Positions 45,410 to 54,728 of a stretch of 64,000 bases of DNA are shown in pieces. The stretch is from Sphingobacteriales bacterium TSM_CSS (lineage in GTDB: Bacteria > Bacteroidota > Bacteroidia > Chitinophagales > UBA2359): positions 1-64,000 of the forward strand of contig NBMY01000117.1 of assembly GCA_002212985.1 (NCBI GenBank). The letters are read 5' to 3'. The translations under genes were made by a program, and so were the position numbers. Each line of letters begins with the position of its first letter. The first letter of the stretch is position 1. A model generated the notes under the pieces. That model did no database searches and had not been told where the DNA came from. It saw only the letters and a program-made list of their open reading frames with translations.

Positions 45410-46549
45410 ATGAACACAAAACCGGTCATTTTCTTAGCATTTGCCAACGACCCTTCCAACTATCTCGAAGCCCTGAAGCAGGAAAGAATTATTATACCAC
45501 AAATGCTGCAACCGGCCATAGACGAACGGCTTTGTGAAGTGCTGGTAGAACCCGATGCCACAGCCGATGATATTTTCCGTATTTTTAACCAATACAAAGA
45601 CCGGATTGCCCTTTTTCATTATGCCGGACACTCCGGCGCCGAAGGGCTGCAACTCGAAACCGATGGCATTGTTTCGCAACTCGCCAATGCCGGCGGGCTG
45701 GCTCAATTATTCGGGTTGCAGCAAAACCTTAATCTTGTGTTTCTTAACGGTTGTTCAAATAACCAACAGGTAACCCTTTTGCAGCAACAGGGCATTCAAA
45801 ATATTATTGCCACCAATAACTTTATAAAAGACCAGGCTGCGGTAAATTTTGCCAAGGCTTTTTACCAGGCCATTGGCGCTAAAAATACTCTCAACAATGC
45901 CTATGCCAACGCCGAGGCCTATGTAAAAACCATTTCCGGCCAAGGCGAAAGCAGGGCTTTGTTCTGGAAAAGCAAAGATACCGCAGCAGCCGATTTTCCG
46001 TGGGAAAAATATTTTAACCAACCCGATTGGAGCCTCATATCGGGCACTACCATTTTTGGCGAAAAACCGCAAATTCCCCTTTTCATTGCCAACCACCCCG
46101 CCGATGAACCTTGCCTGACCGAACTGAAAAAACAACTTACCCTGCTTAAACGGGGCGGCATGATTTCTGTTTTCGACTCCACCCAAATACCTCCCGGAGA
46201 TGAATATGACAAAGAACTCAAACGGCAACTGCTCAACGCCCGCATTATTCTGCTCATCATTAGCCCCGATTTCTTATATTCCGATGATACGCAGGAAATT
46301 GAAGCCATTGCCACCGAAAGGCACAAAGCTGGAACCGCCATTGTAATTCCGGTACTCTATAAGGAAGTAGCCGACCTTCGGGGAGAAAATACGGACATTC
46401 CCGATTATTACCCCGAATTTGCCCGCCTCCGCGGACTGCCCGACGAATACAGAAAATGGTTTATCAGCCAATGGCCCGATAAAGATGCCGCCTACGCCTA
46501 TATTGCCAAACGCATCAGGGAGCGCATTGAACAGCTTCGAAATTCCTGA
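45410..46549 (+). CDS. CHAT-TIR fusion protein, predicted effector
   Basis: A 379-residue soluble protein from the ATG at 45410; a further upstream frame start (45239) adds non-homologous Cys/Arg-rich sequence. Residues about 4-190 follow the CHAT (caspase HetF/TPR-associated) protease plan: LFHYAGHSG with His74 as catalytic candidate (His70 also present) and VFLNGCSN with Cys115. Residues about 221-340 follow a TIR domain: IPLFIANHPAD, GGMISVFDSTQIPPGDEY, ARIILLIISPDFLYSDD, then Glu296/Glu298 at the site of the NADase glutamate, and GTAIVIPVLYKE. CHAT proteases and TIR NADases are both used in bacterial defence and cell-death proteins. No sensor, TPR or STAND ATPase is attached. It lies between an ABC exporter (divergent) and guaA (91 bases downstream). 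Function is predicted, not shown. Confidence 0.8.
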   Translation: MNTKPVIFLAFANDPSNYLEALKQERIIIPQMLQPAIDERLCEVLVEPDATADDIFRIFNQYKDRIALFHYAGHSGAEGLQLETDGIVSQLANAGGLAQLFGLQQNLNLVFLNGCSNNQQVTLLQQQGIQNIIATNNFIKDQAAVNFAKAFYQAIGAKNTLNNAYANAEAYVKTISGQGESRALFWKSKDTAAADFPWEKYFNQPDWSLISGTTIFGEKPQIPLFIANHPADEPCLTELKKQLTLLKRGGMISVFDSTQIPPGDEYDKELKRQLLNARIILLIISPDFLYSDDTQEIEAIATERHKAGTAIVIPVLYKEVADLRGENTDIPDYYPEFARLRGLPDEYRKWFISQWPDKDAAYAYIAKRIRERIEQLRNS

Positions 46550-46601
46550 TGCCGGCAGCGCTTTACTTGGCATCGGGCAACTTTTATTTACCGCCATTCC
46601 C

Positions 46602-46609
46602 TATCTTTG
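46602..46609 (+). promoter_or_regulatory. -7 promoter box (TATCTTTG) of guaA
   Basis: TATCTTTG, 30 bases before the guaA ATG, so guaA can be transcribed apart from the CHAT-TIR gene. The -33 region (TTTTATTT) is only T-rich. Confidence 0.45.
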
Positions 46610-46639
46610 CGGCATTGTTCACCCCATTTCCCGCTTTTC

Positions 46640-48172
46640 ATGAATCACGAACTCATTATTGTGCTCGATTTTGGAGCGCAATACCGCCAACTCATAGCCC
46701 GCCGAGTGCGAGAAGCCGGCGTTTATTGCGAAGTAATGCCCCATGATACTCCCGTAAGCGTTTTGCAGGATAAAAACCCCAAAGGCGTTATTTTAACCGG
46801 CGGCCCCAGTGTTGTATATGACCCCGATGCACCTATTGCCGACAAAGCCTTGTTTCATTTGGGCATACCCGTTTTGGGTATTTGCTACGGCGCACAATTA
46901 ATGGGGTATGTTTTGGGTGGTTCGGTAGCCCGCGCCACCCACCGCGAGTACGGCAAAAAACTGCTTACCGTAAACCCTCAAAATCCGCTGTTTGAGCAGG
47001 TAAACCCCAATACCGTATGCTGGATGAGCCATACTTATTATCTTAACAGCCTGCCCGCCGGCTTTTCCATAACCGCCTCTACCGATACCTGCCCAGCAGC
47101 CGCCATTGCCAATGTTGAGGCAAAACTCTATGGCGTACAGTTTCACCCCGAAGTGGTACATACCGAAGAAGGAACCCAAATGCTGCACAATTTTTTATAC
47201 AATATTTGCGGCTGCAAAGGAGATTGGGTCATGCAGGATTTTGCACAGGAAACCATACTGCACCTTCAACAAAAAATTGGCAACAAAAAAGTACTTTGCG
47301 GCTTGTCGGGCGGCGTTGATTCATCGGTGGCGGCCATGCTGGTACATCAAGCCGTTGGGCAACAACTTACCTGCATTTTTGTTGACCATGGTCTGCTGCG
47401 CAAAAACGAAGGCGATGAAGTAGAAGAAACTTTTGCCAGCTTCAATATCAATCTCATACGGGTAAATGCCGGTAAACGTTTCCTGTCAAAATTGCAGGGA
47501 ATTACAGAACCCGAACAAAAACGCAAAATCATTGGCGAAGAATTTATAAGGGTATTTGAAGAAGAAGCCCGAAAAATTGGCGCCGTTGATTTTCTGGTAC
47601 AGGGAACCATTTACCCCGATGTTATTGAAAGTGGCACCAAAAACGCCGCCACCATTAAAACCCACCACAACGTAGGCGGCCTGCCCGATGTGATTGAATT
47701 TTCGGAAATTCTGGAACCCTTGCGCGATTTGTTTAAAGACGAAGTGCGAAAAGTAGGCGCCGCTATTGGACTGCCTCCCGAAATGGTAAACCGGCAGCCT
47801 TTCCCCGGCCCGGGACTGGCCATTAGAGTTATTGGCGAAGTAACCTTTGAAAAACTGGAAGTATTGCGCGAAGCCGACCATATTTACCGCTCCGAAATTG
47901 CTCACGCAGGGCTGCAAGACCATATCTGGCAGTATTTTGCTGTTTATACCGGCTTGCGCAGCGTGGGCGTAATGGGCGACGAGCGCACCTACGATACCAC
48001 CATTGCCTTGCGGGCAGTTACCAGCATAGACGGTATGACCGCAGATTGGGCGCGTATTCCTCATGAGGTATTGGAGCGTATAGCAAACCGCATTATTAAC
48101 GAAGTGCCACACGTAAACCGCGTGGTATATGATATTACCTCCAAACCCCCCGGCACCATAGAGTGGGAGTAA
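46640..48172 (+). CDS. guaA: GMP synthase (glutamine-hydrolysing)
   Basis: Converts XMP to GMP using glutamine and ATP. From the ATG at 46640 the protein is 510 residues, usual length. Glutaminase half: [29 protein letters not shown], catalytic Cys in [12 protein letters not shown], and the His/Glu pair in [15 protein letters not shown]-pyrophosphatase half: PP-loop [15 protein letters not shown] and [10 protein letters not shown]; dimerisation domain [17 protein letters not shown] through to [10 protein letters not shown]-like end ([10 protein letters not shown]). All motifs intact. Confidence 0.98.
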   Translation: MNHELIIVLDFGAQYRQLIARRVREAGVYCEVMPHDTPVSVLQDKNPKGVILTGGPSVVYDPDAPIADKALFHLGIPVLGICYGAQLMGYVLGGSVARATHREYGKKLLTVNPQNPLFEQVNPNTVCWMSHTYYLNSLPAGFSITASTDTCPAAAIANVEAKLYGVQFHPEVVHTEEGTQMLHNFLYNICGCKGDWVMQDFAQETILHLQQKIGNKKVLCGLSGGVDSSVAAMLVHQAVGQQLTCIFVDHGLLRKNEGDEVEETFASFNINLIRVNAGKRFLSKLQGITEPEQKRKIIGEEFIRVFEEEARKIGAVDFLVQGTIYPDVIESGTKNAATIKTHHNVGGLPDVIEFSEILEPLRDLFKDEVRKVGAAIGLPPEMVNRQPFPGPGLAIRVIGEVTFEKLEVLREADHIYRSEIAHAGLQDHIWQYFAVYTGLRSVGVMGDERTYDTTIALRAVTSIDGMTADWARIPHEVLERIANRIINEVPHVNRVVYDITSKPPGTIEWE

Positions 48173-48277
48173 GGCCCTGCCGAAAATGCCCGCTATTTTT
48201 CGGCGTTTTTCAGGGTCGGGTTAATTGGCTCAATATTTTCTATTTGTACAAGCGCGTACAGCAAGTAATTCAGCCGC

Positions 48278-49606
48278 ATGAGCAATCAGTCGCTTTTATA
48301 CAGCATTATAAAAATTTGGGTTCGTATTGGGTTAAGCGCTTATTTTAAACGCATAGCCATAGTTGGGCTGGAGCAGGTGCCCAAAGAAGGCCCGCTGATT
48401 ATTACCCCCAACCACCAAAACGCATTTCTCGATGCACTGGCTGTGGCGGCATATCTCGGCCGGCCGGTTTTTTTTATAACCCGTTCCGATGTATTTGCCA
48501 ACCCGCTGGCTAACCGGTTTTTCAGGGCTTTGAACATGATGCCCATTTACCGCCGCCGCGATAAGGTAGATACCATAGAAATGAATAAACCCATTTTTGA
48601 GGCTACCGCCAAAATATTGGGTAACAGCGGCGCCATCATCATTTTTCCCGAAGGCAATCAGGAACGTAAATTTAACCTGCGCCCCCTGCAAAAAGGGTTT
48701 GCCCGAATGGCTTTTGGCGCAGCCATGCTCAAAACGCCACCTTTTAACATTCAAATTTCGCCTGTTGGCATTCAATATGGCAACCATTTACTTGCCCGGC
48801 ACGATTTACTGGTTCAAATTGGCCCTCCTTTGCAGTTGCACCGTTTTTTTGAACCGTACAACCAAAACCAGCAGCAGGCGTTAAAAACTCTGGCAGACAA
48901 TCTGGCGCTGCAAATGCAGCAGTTAATTTTACACATACCGCCAACCGAATTTTACCACACCATAGACTACCTGCGCACTTTATACCGCCCTGTGTATCTT
49001 ATGCGTCAAAACCAAACTCCCTCAGTTGAAAACTGCCACAGGGCCGAGCAAAAAATTGTGGCTGCCTTAGATAACCTGCAACAGCAGCAACCCGCTCAAA
49101 TGGAAAAATTATCGGAGTTGGCTTTCCGGTTTCAGCAATTAAACCGCCCGCCCGCACTTTCTCCCGAAACATTGGCAAAACCGCCAATGTTTGGTTTTGG
49201 GCTGTTGGTTCAGTTAATAATGCTGTTGTTATTAGTACCGGTTGCGGTTTGGGGTTTGTTCAACCATTTACCCGCCCTGCTGTTGCCCCAAATAATGACC
49301 AAACGCTTTGTAAAAGACCTCAATTTTTTTGCATCGGTTAAATTTTTGGCAGCGCTGTGCTCTTTTACCCTGTTGTATGTATTGCAAACAGGTTTGGTTT
49401 GGCTCCTTTCGGGCAGTTTTTTATGGGCTTTTTTATATCTGTTCGGCCTTCCGCTTAGCGGGCGCATTGCCTTGTTCTGTAAAGATGTGTTTATGCAATG
49501 CAAACAGTATTTGCAATGCCGCCGCCTCAACCAAACCGATAAGGGCAAAGAACTTGTCAACACTTATGGGGAAATTACCGATATGCTCAATCACCTCATT
49601 ACCTGA
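48278..49606 (+). CDS. PlsC-type 1-acyl-glycerol-phosphate acyltransferase, C-terminal membrane region
   Basis: A 442-residue membrane acyltransferase. The N-terminal half is the PlsC domain: TPNHQNAFLD carries the catalytic NHX4D motif, followed by PVFFITRSDVF, MMPIYRRRDKVDTIE and FPEGNQERKFNLRPLQKG (EGXR-like motif). Residues about 310-420 hold three hydrophobic segments not found in short PlsC proteins. It likely acylates lysophosphatidic acid or another glycerolipid; a longer bifunctional role is possible. It follows guaA by 105 bases and ends at a strong terminator. Confidence 0.9.
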   Translation: MSNQSLLYSIIKIWVRIGLSAYFKRIAIVGLEQVPKEGPLIITPNHQNAFLDALAVAAYLGRPVFFITRSDVFANPLANRFFRALNMMPIYRRRDKVDTIEMNKPIFEATAKILGNSGAIIIFPEGNQERKFNLRPLQKGFARMAFGAAMLKTPPFNIQISPVGIQYGNHLLARHDLLVQIGPPLQLHRFFEPYNQNQQQALKTLADNLALQMQQLILHIPPTEFYHTIDYLRTLYRPVYLMRQNQTPSVENCHRAEQKIVAALDNLQQQQPAQMEKLSELAFRFQQLNRPPALSPETLAKPPMFGFGLLVQLIMLLLLVPVAVWGLFNHLPALLLPQIMTKRFVKDLNFFASVKFLAALCSFTLLYVLQTGLVWLLSGSFLWAFLYLFGLPLSGRIALFCKDVFMQCKQYLQCRRLNQTDKGKELVNTYGEITDMLNHLIT

Positions 49607-49610
49607 AAAT

Positions 49611-49648
49611 AAAAAACCCTCCGCCTAAACGGCAGAGGGTTTTTTTTC
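49611..49648. terminator. Bidirectional terminator between convergent genes
   Basis: A-run, stem ACCCTC-CGCC / GGCA-GAGGGT, loop of five, and an eight-base T-run. Serves the acyltransferase (plus) and the T9SS protein (minus). Confidence 0.85.
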
Positions 49649-49698
49649 GGCAGTTACTTCAATAATGTGTTATAAAAGTAATAATTTGTGGCTGTTTA

Positions 49699-51924
49699 TT
49701 AATTTTTAACCACTTTTGCAGTAGCAACATGGTTGCCGTTGCTGAGGGTAACAAAATAAATGCCGGCAGCGTAATTGCTGATGTCTATGCGCAGATTGTT
49801 GCTGCCGTTTAAGGCTGCCATGCTAAAATTGTTCACCAAACGGCCGGTCATATCATAAACCGAAGCCTGAATATTGCCGCCTTTTGCGGTAAACCATACG
49901 TTTACGGCATCGGAAGCAGGAACGGGCGCTACCTGTGTAATGGCAAAGCCATTTTGGGCAACAGCCGTTTCTATACCCACCGACAGGGCGTTGGTTAAAT
50001 CGGCACAAGCGCCAATAACGTTAATGAGAGCTTGCAGGTCGGCAATGGTGGTAACGCTCAGCACGGTGGCCAGTTCGGCATCGCTCGACAATACGCCGTA
50101 AACGGTGTAACCTGTGGTAGAGCCGGTAACGGTAAAGCTGCCATTGGCGCTGCTTTGAACAATATTACCGCTGCCGTCAACCAGCAGGTACAGGAAGGTA
50201 TAGCCTGCCGTGGTAGTATAGCCGGCAGCCGTTGCGGTAATGGTATTGCCGCTTTGGAAAATATTGGTAATAGAACCGGCATCGGCAATGCAAACACCGC
50301 CACAGGCTTCTACCGAAATATTGTCAACAAAGAAGTTGGTGGTACCACCGCCAAAGCAGGAACTTTCAAAAGCCAGCACGTGGTTGCCGCCATCGGCATA
50401 GGCAGAAATATCAACCGTTACCAGCGTATAATCGGCATACGAAGCAACTTCCGATTCGTTTACCATAAATACTTCGTTATCATCAACGGTTACGCGCATA
50501 AAGTCTTGCCCGTTGGTGGAGTTAACAGGAATAGTCAGATAGAAGGTAAGCGTAGCAGTCGGAGCAGTAATGGCAATGGTTTGTGTAATGGAGCCATCTT
50601 CAACGGCATCAATGCCGCCAAACCAGCACCAGAAAGTACCTGCGTAGGCGTTATTGGTTCCGTTCGAGCAGGAGGGGTCGCAAAGCGGGGTGCCAAAATT
50701 GGTAGAGAATTGAGTCCAAGCGGTAGCGCCTTCTTCAAAACCGCCATCGGTTACGCGCTCACACTCGGTGGGGCAGGTTTCGGTAAAAGTTTCGGTAGAA
50801 TCACAGGCGGGGTCGCCATTGCTGATACTTACCGAAACTTCGGTGCCCGATTCAAAGGGTCCAAAAGAGTAAGGGCCTGCAACGGTAATGGTTTGGGTGG
50901 TTTGCCCGGCGGTAATGGTAAAAGAGCCGGTAGCGCCTGTGTAAACAACATCGGCGCTGATAGAAAATTGTTGGTTATCGCAATCCAAAACTGTGCTAAA
51001 GTTCACCACCGGGCAGGTGGTACAGGCGGGGTTGCCGTCTTCTAAGAAGTTAACAGGGAAACAAACGGTCTGCGTACAGGCTGCATCAAGGGTTAAGTCG
51101 TTAAATCCGGCAGTTGCTCCCGCGGTAGCATTCCCAAACACGCTGGAACAGAAGAAATAAGAACCTACCGGAACCTGTGTGCCGTCGTTCAGGAAGTTGA
51201 TGGGTGAAGTAGGGTTGTTTGCCTGAATAGGGAAAGCGCCGAAATAAGAAGCATCGGTATTGGGGGCTGTATTGCCGGTAAGGTCGGCGCCGGCAACAAA
51301 CCATACATAACCCGATACTGAACCGGGCGTATTGGGCGCTACAGCGCCGGTAACGGTCAGGTCGGTGGTTTCACCAAAGCAAATGTCGGTTGTGCCGTCA
51401 ATAACACCGGGGTTTACGGTAGGGTCATCACAGGCAACCGGCGGTGCGCATTCTACACCCGAGTTGGTAGTAACGGTAGGTACGCCGTTGTCATCCTGCT
51501 GAATGGCGCTGCCGCAGCCGCCAACGGTGGTAATGGTAAACCAAACGGTACCATCAACAGTAGCGTCAAAATCAATGGTACAGCCGGTGGCAAAACCCAA
51601 AACGGTTCCGCCGGTAACACTGCCCGATGCGGCTGTACCGCCTTCAATTACGGTAATAAACGCTTCGGCGCCCCATACGGTAGGGCTGTAGCCGTCGCAG
51701 ATGCTGAAGGTGTAATTGCCGCCGGCAACTACTGTGGTAAAGTAAATTTCATTTTTCCAAGCGGCATAAGGAGCCGAAACCGACTGCCCGTTACAACCGG
51801 CAATGTCAATGCCCTGATCGGTATAGGGTCCGCCGGCATAGGTTAAACATTGTGCATTGGCAGAAAAACTTGCTGCCATTAAACCCATAAGGGCTGCAAA
51901 AACAACGAGTGTAAATTTTTTCAT
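49699..51924 (-). CDS. Secreted Cys-rich beta-sandwich protein with T9SS signal
   Basis: A 741-residue protein with signal peptide (residues 1-24, ending SANAQ) and a C-terminal T9SS type A sorting domain (about residues 660-741: VAPVPASDAVNVWFTAKGG, YDMTGRLVNNF, YAAGIYFVTLSNG). In between are several Thr/Gly-rich beta domains with many paired cysteines, likely disulfide-linked, and a jelly-roll-like segment (about 398-540, DGGFEEGATAWTQFSTNFG to FFVDNISVEA) of the carbohydrate-binding type found in secreted Bacteroidota proteins. No catalytic motif. Probably a surface adhesin or matrix protein. It shares a divergent promoter region with the methyltransferase gene. Confidence 0.85.
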   Translation of the reverse strand: MKKFTLVVFAALMGLMAASFSANAQCLTYAGGPYTDQGIDIAGCNGQSVSAPYAAWKNEIYFTTVVAGGNYTFSICDGYSPTVWGAEAFITVIEGGTAASGSVTGGTVLGFATGCTIDFDATVDGTVWFTITTVGGCGSAIQQDDNGVPTVTTNSGVECAPPVACDDPTVNPGVIDGTTDICFGETTDLTVTGAVAPNTPGSVSGYVWFVAGADLTGNTAPNTDASYFGAFPIQANNPTSPINFLNDGTQVPVGSYFFCSSVFGNATAGATAGFNDLTLDAACTQTVCFPVNFLEDGNPACTTCPVVNFSTVLDCDNQQFSISADVVYTGATGSFTITAGQTTQTITVAGPYSFGPFESGTEVSVSISNGDPACDSTETFTETCPTECERVTDGGFEEGATAWTQFSTNFGTPLCDPSCSNGTNNAYAGTFWCWFGGIDAVEDGSITQTIAITAPTATLTFYLTIPVNSTNGQDFMRVTVDDNEVFMVNESEVASYADYTLVTVDISAYADGGNHVLAFESSCFGGGTTNFFVDNISVEACGGVCIADAGSITNIFQSGNTITATAAGYTTTAGYTFLYLLVDGSGNIVQSSANGSFTVTGSTTGYTVYGVLSSDAELATVLSVTTIADLQALINVIGACADLTNALSVGIETAVAQNGFAITQVAPVPASDAVNVWFTAKGGNIQASVYDMTGRLVNNFSMAALNGSNNLRIDISNYAAGIYFVTLSNGNHVATAKVVKN

Positions 51925-51964
51925 TTTCTGAAGTTTATGTTATTTGAACGTTAAAAAATTGCCT

Positions 51965-51972
51965 CAAAGATA
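51965..51972 (-). promoter_or_regulatory. Promoter of T9SS protein (TATCTTTG with TTTTG -33)
   Basis: Minus-strand TATCTTTG with TTTTG 17 bases further upstream; 40 bases before the ATG at 51924. One of the two promoters here with both elements. Confidence 0.6.
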
Positions 51973-52006
51973 CCAAAAATAATCGGTTACAAAAGAAGTT
52001 TACCCA

Positions 52007-52014
52007 TACTTTTG
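52007..52014 (+). promoter_or_regulatory. -7 promoter box (TACTTTTG) of methyltransferase gene
   Basis: Plus-strand TACTTTTG, 54 bases before the ATG at 52069, back to back with the minus-strand promoter at 51965. Confidence 0.4.
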
Positions 52015-52068
52015 CACAAGATTTGACAGGTTGCTGTTTTTTTGCACATTGCCCCTTAAAATATAATC

Positions 52069-53478
52069 ATGGCGCTTATTTTACCTCCTTCTTTTGCCGA
52101 CCGCATGCGCACTCTTCTTTATAACGAATTTGAGGCGTTTTCAAATACATTGTTGCAGCAAAAAAGTGCAACGGCTGTAAGGCTCAATCCCAATAAGCCA
52201 ATACAGCAGGGTATTTTTGAAACAGCACAACCCGTGCCGTGGTATGCCTTGGGGCGGTTGCTTGAAAACCGGCCGGTTTTTGCTGCCGACCCTTTGTGGC
52301 ATTGCGGCGCTTATTATGTGCAGGAACCTTCTTCAATGTTTGTGGCTGAGGCGGTAAAGCAATGCTGTAATCTAGAAAAACCGGCAACAGCTTTGGATAT
52401 GTGTGCAGCCCCCGGCGGAAAAACCACGCTGTTGGCCGCCACCCTGCACCCCGAAAGCCTGCTGATAGCCAATGAGGTTATTAAAACCCGCATACCGGCG
52501 CTGTTGGAAAATGTGCAGAAATGGGGCGCCGCCAATATTTGGGTTACCAATAATGACCCGGAAGATTTTAAGCATTTCGGCAATTTTTTTGATTTGGTTC
52601 TGACCGATGCACCCTGTTCAGGCGAGGGGCTGTTCAGAAAAAATCCCGAAGCGGTAAATGAGTGGTCGGAACAAACGGTGCAACTTTGCAGCGCAAGACA
52701 AAGGCGAATTTTGGCACATGCTGCCGGATTGGTAAAACCCGGAGGCATATTGCTGTACAGTACCTGTACTTTTGCTCCCGAAGAAAATGAACAAAATGTG
52801 GCATGGATATCCGATAACGCAGATTTTACCCCTCTTCGCCTGCAAATACAGCCGCAATGGGGCATTACCGAAACAATAAGCAAAACAGATAAAGGGCAAA
52901 CGGTGTACGGCTACCGTTTTTACCCCCACAAAACGCCGGGTGAGGGTTTTTTTATTGCCTGCCTTCGCAAAAAAAGCGTTGTGCCTTCGGCGGAAAACAA
53001 TGTACTGCCCGCATCGGGTAAAAAAACGCTGCACCAACCCTTTTCGCCTGTTGGTAAGCATGAGGTTGCCATGTTGGGGAAATGGCTCACAAATCCGACT
53101 GAATTTAATTTTTTTACCAAAAATCAAACAGATGTGTTTGCCGTGCCTGCTGCACATGCCCATCTTTTACCGGCATTTGCCGCCCGGCTTATCGTTAAAT
53201 CGGCGGGCATTGAAATGGGAACCATAAAAGGGAAAGACTTTATACCTGCCCCAGCATTGGCATTGAGCAATACCGTGCCCCCTCCTGTACCTAAATTGCA
53301 ACTTACACCCGAACAGGCAACGGCATACCTGAAAAAAGAAAACTTTGAACTGCCTTATCCACCCGGCCTTATGGGCTGGGCTTTGGTGGTTTACCAACAC
53401 CTGCCGTTGGGCTGGGTCAAAATAATGCCTGGCCGCTGGAACAACTATTACCCCCTTGAATGGCGCCAGCGAAAATAA
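52069..53478 (+). CDS. RsmF/NSUN-family rRNA cytosine-C5 methyltransferase
   Basis: A 469-residue S-adenosylmethionine-dependent RNA m5C methyltransferase. N-terminal RNA-binding region (SFADRMRTLLYNEFEAF), then YYVQEPSSMFVAEAV, the SAM site LDMCAAPGGKTT, motif IV DAPCSGEGLFRKNPEA and motif VI LYSTCTFAPEENEQNV, giving both catalytic cysteines. The C-terminal third (about 330-469) is the PUA-like extension of RsmF/YebU proteins with VKSAGIEMGTIKGKDFIPA. It probably modifies 16S rRNA. No functional link to the hydrogenase genes it converges on. Confidence 0.94.
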   Translation: MALILPPSFADRMRTLLYNEFEAFSNTLLQQKSATAVRLNPNKPIQQGIFETAQPVPWYALGRLLENRPVFAADPLWHCGAYYVQEPSSMFVAEAVKQCCNLEKPATALDMCAAPGGKTTLLAATLHPESLLIANEVIKTRIPALLENVQKWGAANIWVTNNDPEDFKHFGNFFDLVLTDAPCSGEGLFRKNPEAVNEWSEQTVQLCSARQRRILAHAAGLVKPGGILLYSTCTFAPEENEQNVAWISDNADFTPLRLQIQPQWGITETISKTDKGQTVYGYRFYPHKTPGEGFFIACLRKKSVVPSAENNVLPASGKKTLHQPFSPVGKHEVAMLGKWLTNPTEFNFFTKNQTDVFAVPAAHAHLLPAFAARLIVKSAGIEMGTIKGKDFIPAPALALSNTVPPPVPKLQLTPEQATAYLKKENFELPYPPGLMGWALVVYQHLPLGWVKIMPGRWNNYYPLEWRQRK

Positions 53479-53519
53479 CCTCCCGATTTTGCTCCACGGC
53501 TTACGGTGCCCAAGGACTG

Positions 53520-53993
53520 TTACTTGAGGGTGGCTATTAGCCCGTATATTTGCCGCACCAAATCCGGAATAGCTTTTTCTACCGCAGCCGACAAAGTGGT
53601 GCGCTGATGCTGTACACTATTTATGCAAACGGCAAACAGATAAATTTCGGGCATTTGGTTGAGCAGGATCAACGTTTCCACCACATCTTTCAATCCAATG
53701 TCATGCGTACTCAATGCCCTGGGAAAATCGGAAGAAAAAAATGGTTTCAGCAATCTGATGGTTCCGGGTTCATAATCGTTGTCTAAGGTGGCATCGATTA
53801 AAATAACCACATCATACTTTTCAAAATATCCCAGCAGATGAAACCCGCCGGTTCCGCCGTCCAGCACATCAACCCCTTTTGGCAGCAGGTTTTCTTTTTC
53901 CAGCAATTGCGCCAAATGTACGCCCACACCTTCATCGCCCATAAGGTAATTGCCAATACCCATTACCAATATGCTTGGTTCATTGGCAGGCAT
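53520..53993 (-). CDS. hyaD: [NiFe] hydrogenase maturation protease
   Basis: Endopeptidase that removes the C-terminal tail of the large subunit once the Ni-Fe centre is in place. 157 residues with the nickel-probing residues of HybD/HupD: Glu21 (YLMGDEGVG), Asp67 (VILIDATLD) and His97 (LSTHDIGL). VLDGGTGGFHLLG is also typical. Its ATG overlaps the stop of the cytochrome gene by one base (TAATG), a sign of translational coupling. The substrate is the large subunit encoded two genes upstream, which has a matching 15-residue tail. Confidence 0.95.
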   Translation of the reverse strand: MPANEPSILVMGIGNYLMGDEGVGVHLAQLLEKENLLPKGVDVLDGGTGGFHLLGYFEKYDVVILIDATLDNDYEPGTIRLLKPFFSSDFPRALSTHDIGLKDVVETLILLNQMPEIYLFAVCINSVQHQRTTLSAAVEKAIPDLVRQIYGLIATLK

Positions 53994-54709
53994 TAGGCGG
54001 AGGTTTTGGAGTTTTGTTCTTCAAACACCTCTTCTTCAATAAATTTCCATCCGCCACCCATTGAAGAAATTTCGCCCCGTCCTTCTACATAGTCGTGGTA
54101 AAAAACCAGATAAACATGCACCATAGCAAACAATATAAAAAACCACATGGCGGCATGGTGCCACCGACGCAGGGCAAAATCGCCCCCCAAAAACGGACTT
54201 ACCCACACAAACATGCGGGCAATCAACGAATGCGACATGGCTGCATACAACCCGAAGCCCGTAATACATTGCACGGCAAAGGCTATGAAAGTGAGGAAGT
54301 AAATAAAGCCGGCCAGTGCATTGTGCCCTACCGACAAATGCTCGCCGCTTTTAATTTGTAAAATATCTATTTTTAAAACCTCCCACATTTCTTTAAAAAA
54401 GCGGCGGTTGGTGGGGATAAAGTTTTTCCAGTTGGCATATTTGTTGCCAACAAAACCCCAGTATAGCCTGAACAGGAAGTTGAACAAAAAGATATAAGCC
54501 GATGCAAAATGCAGAAAACGCACGGTTCCAAACCAGTAAGACTCATGAGCCTCGCCCCCGAACATAATGCCGGGTGGGTTGCCAATGATAAAACCGGTAA
54601 CGCATAAAACTACAATGGCAAGGGCATTTATCCAATGGTAAACGCGCACGGGCAACTCCCACACAAAAACCCTGCGCAAATGTTTGAAATGCATTGCTAA
54701 GTCATTCAT
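53993..54709 (-). CDS. hyaC: [NiFe] hydrogenase b-type cytochrome subunit
   Basis: Membrane dihaem cytochrome b that takes electrons from the small subunit and reduces quinone. 238 residues, four hydrophobic segments: ALAIVVLCVTGFIIG, FLHFASAYIFLFNFLF, GFIYFLTFIAFAVQC and MWFFILFAMVHVYLVFY. Candidate haem-ligand histidines are in VRVYHWINA, RFLHFASAY, RRWHHAAMW and MVHVYLVFYH. EGRGEISSMGGGWKF near the C-terminus is a family signature. It follows the large-subunit gene by 19 bases. Confidence 0.96.
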   Translation of the reverse strand: MNDLAMHFKHLRRVFVWELPVRVYHWINALAIVVLCVTGFIIGNPPGIMFGGEAHESYWFGTVRFLHFASAYIFLFNFLFRLYWGFVGNKYANWKNFIPTNRRFFKEMWEVLKIDILQIKSGEHLSVGHNALAGFIYFLTFIAFAVQCITGFGLYAAMSHSLIARMFVWVSPFLGGDFALRRWHHAAMWFFILFAMVHVYLVFYHDYVEGRGEISSMGGGWKFIEEEVFEEQNSKTSA

Positions 54710-54728
54710 ATACCTTAGTATTTGGGGG

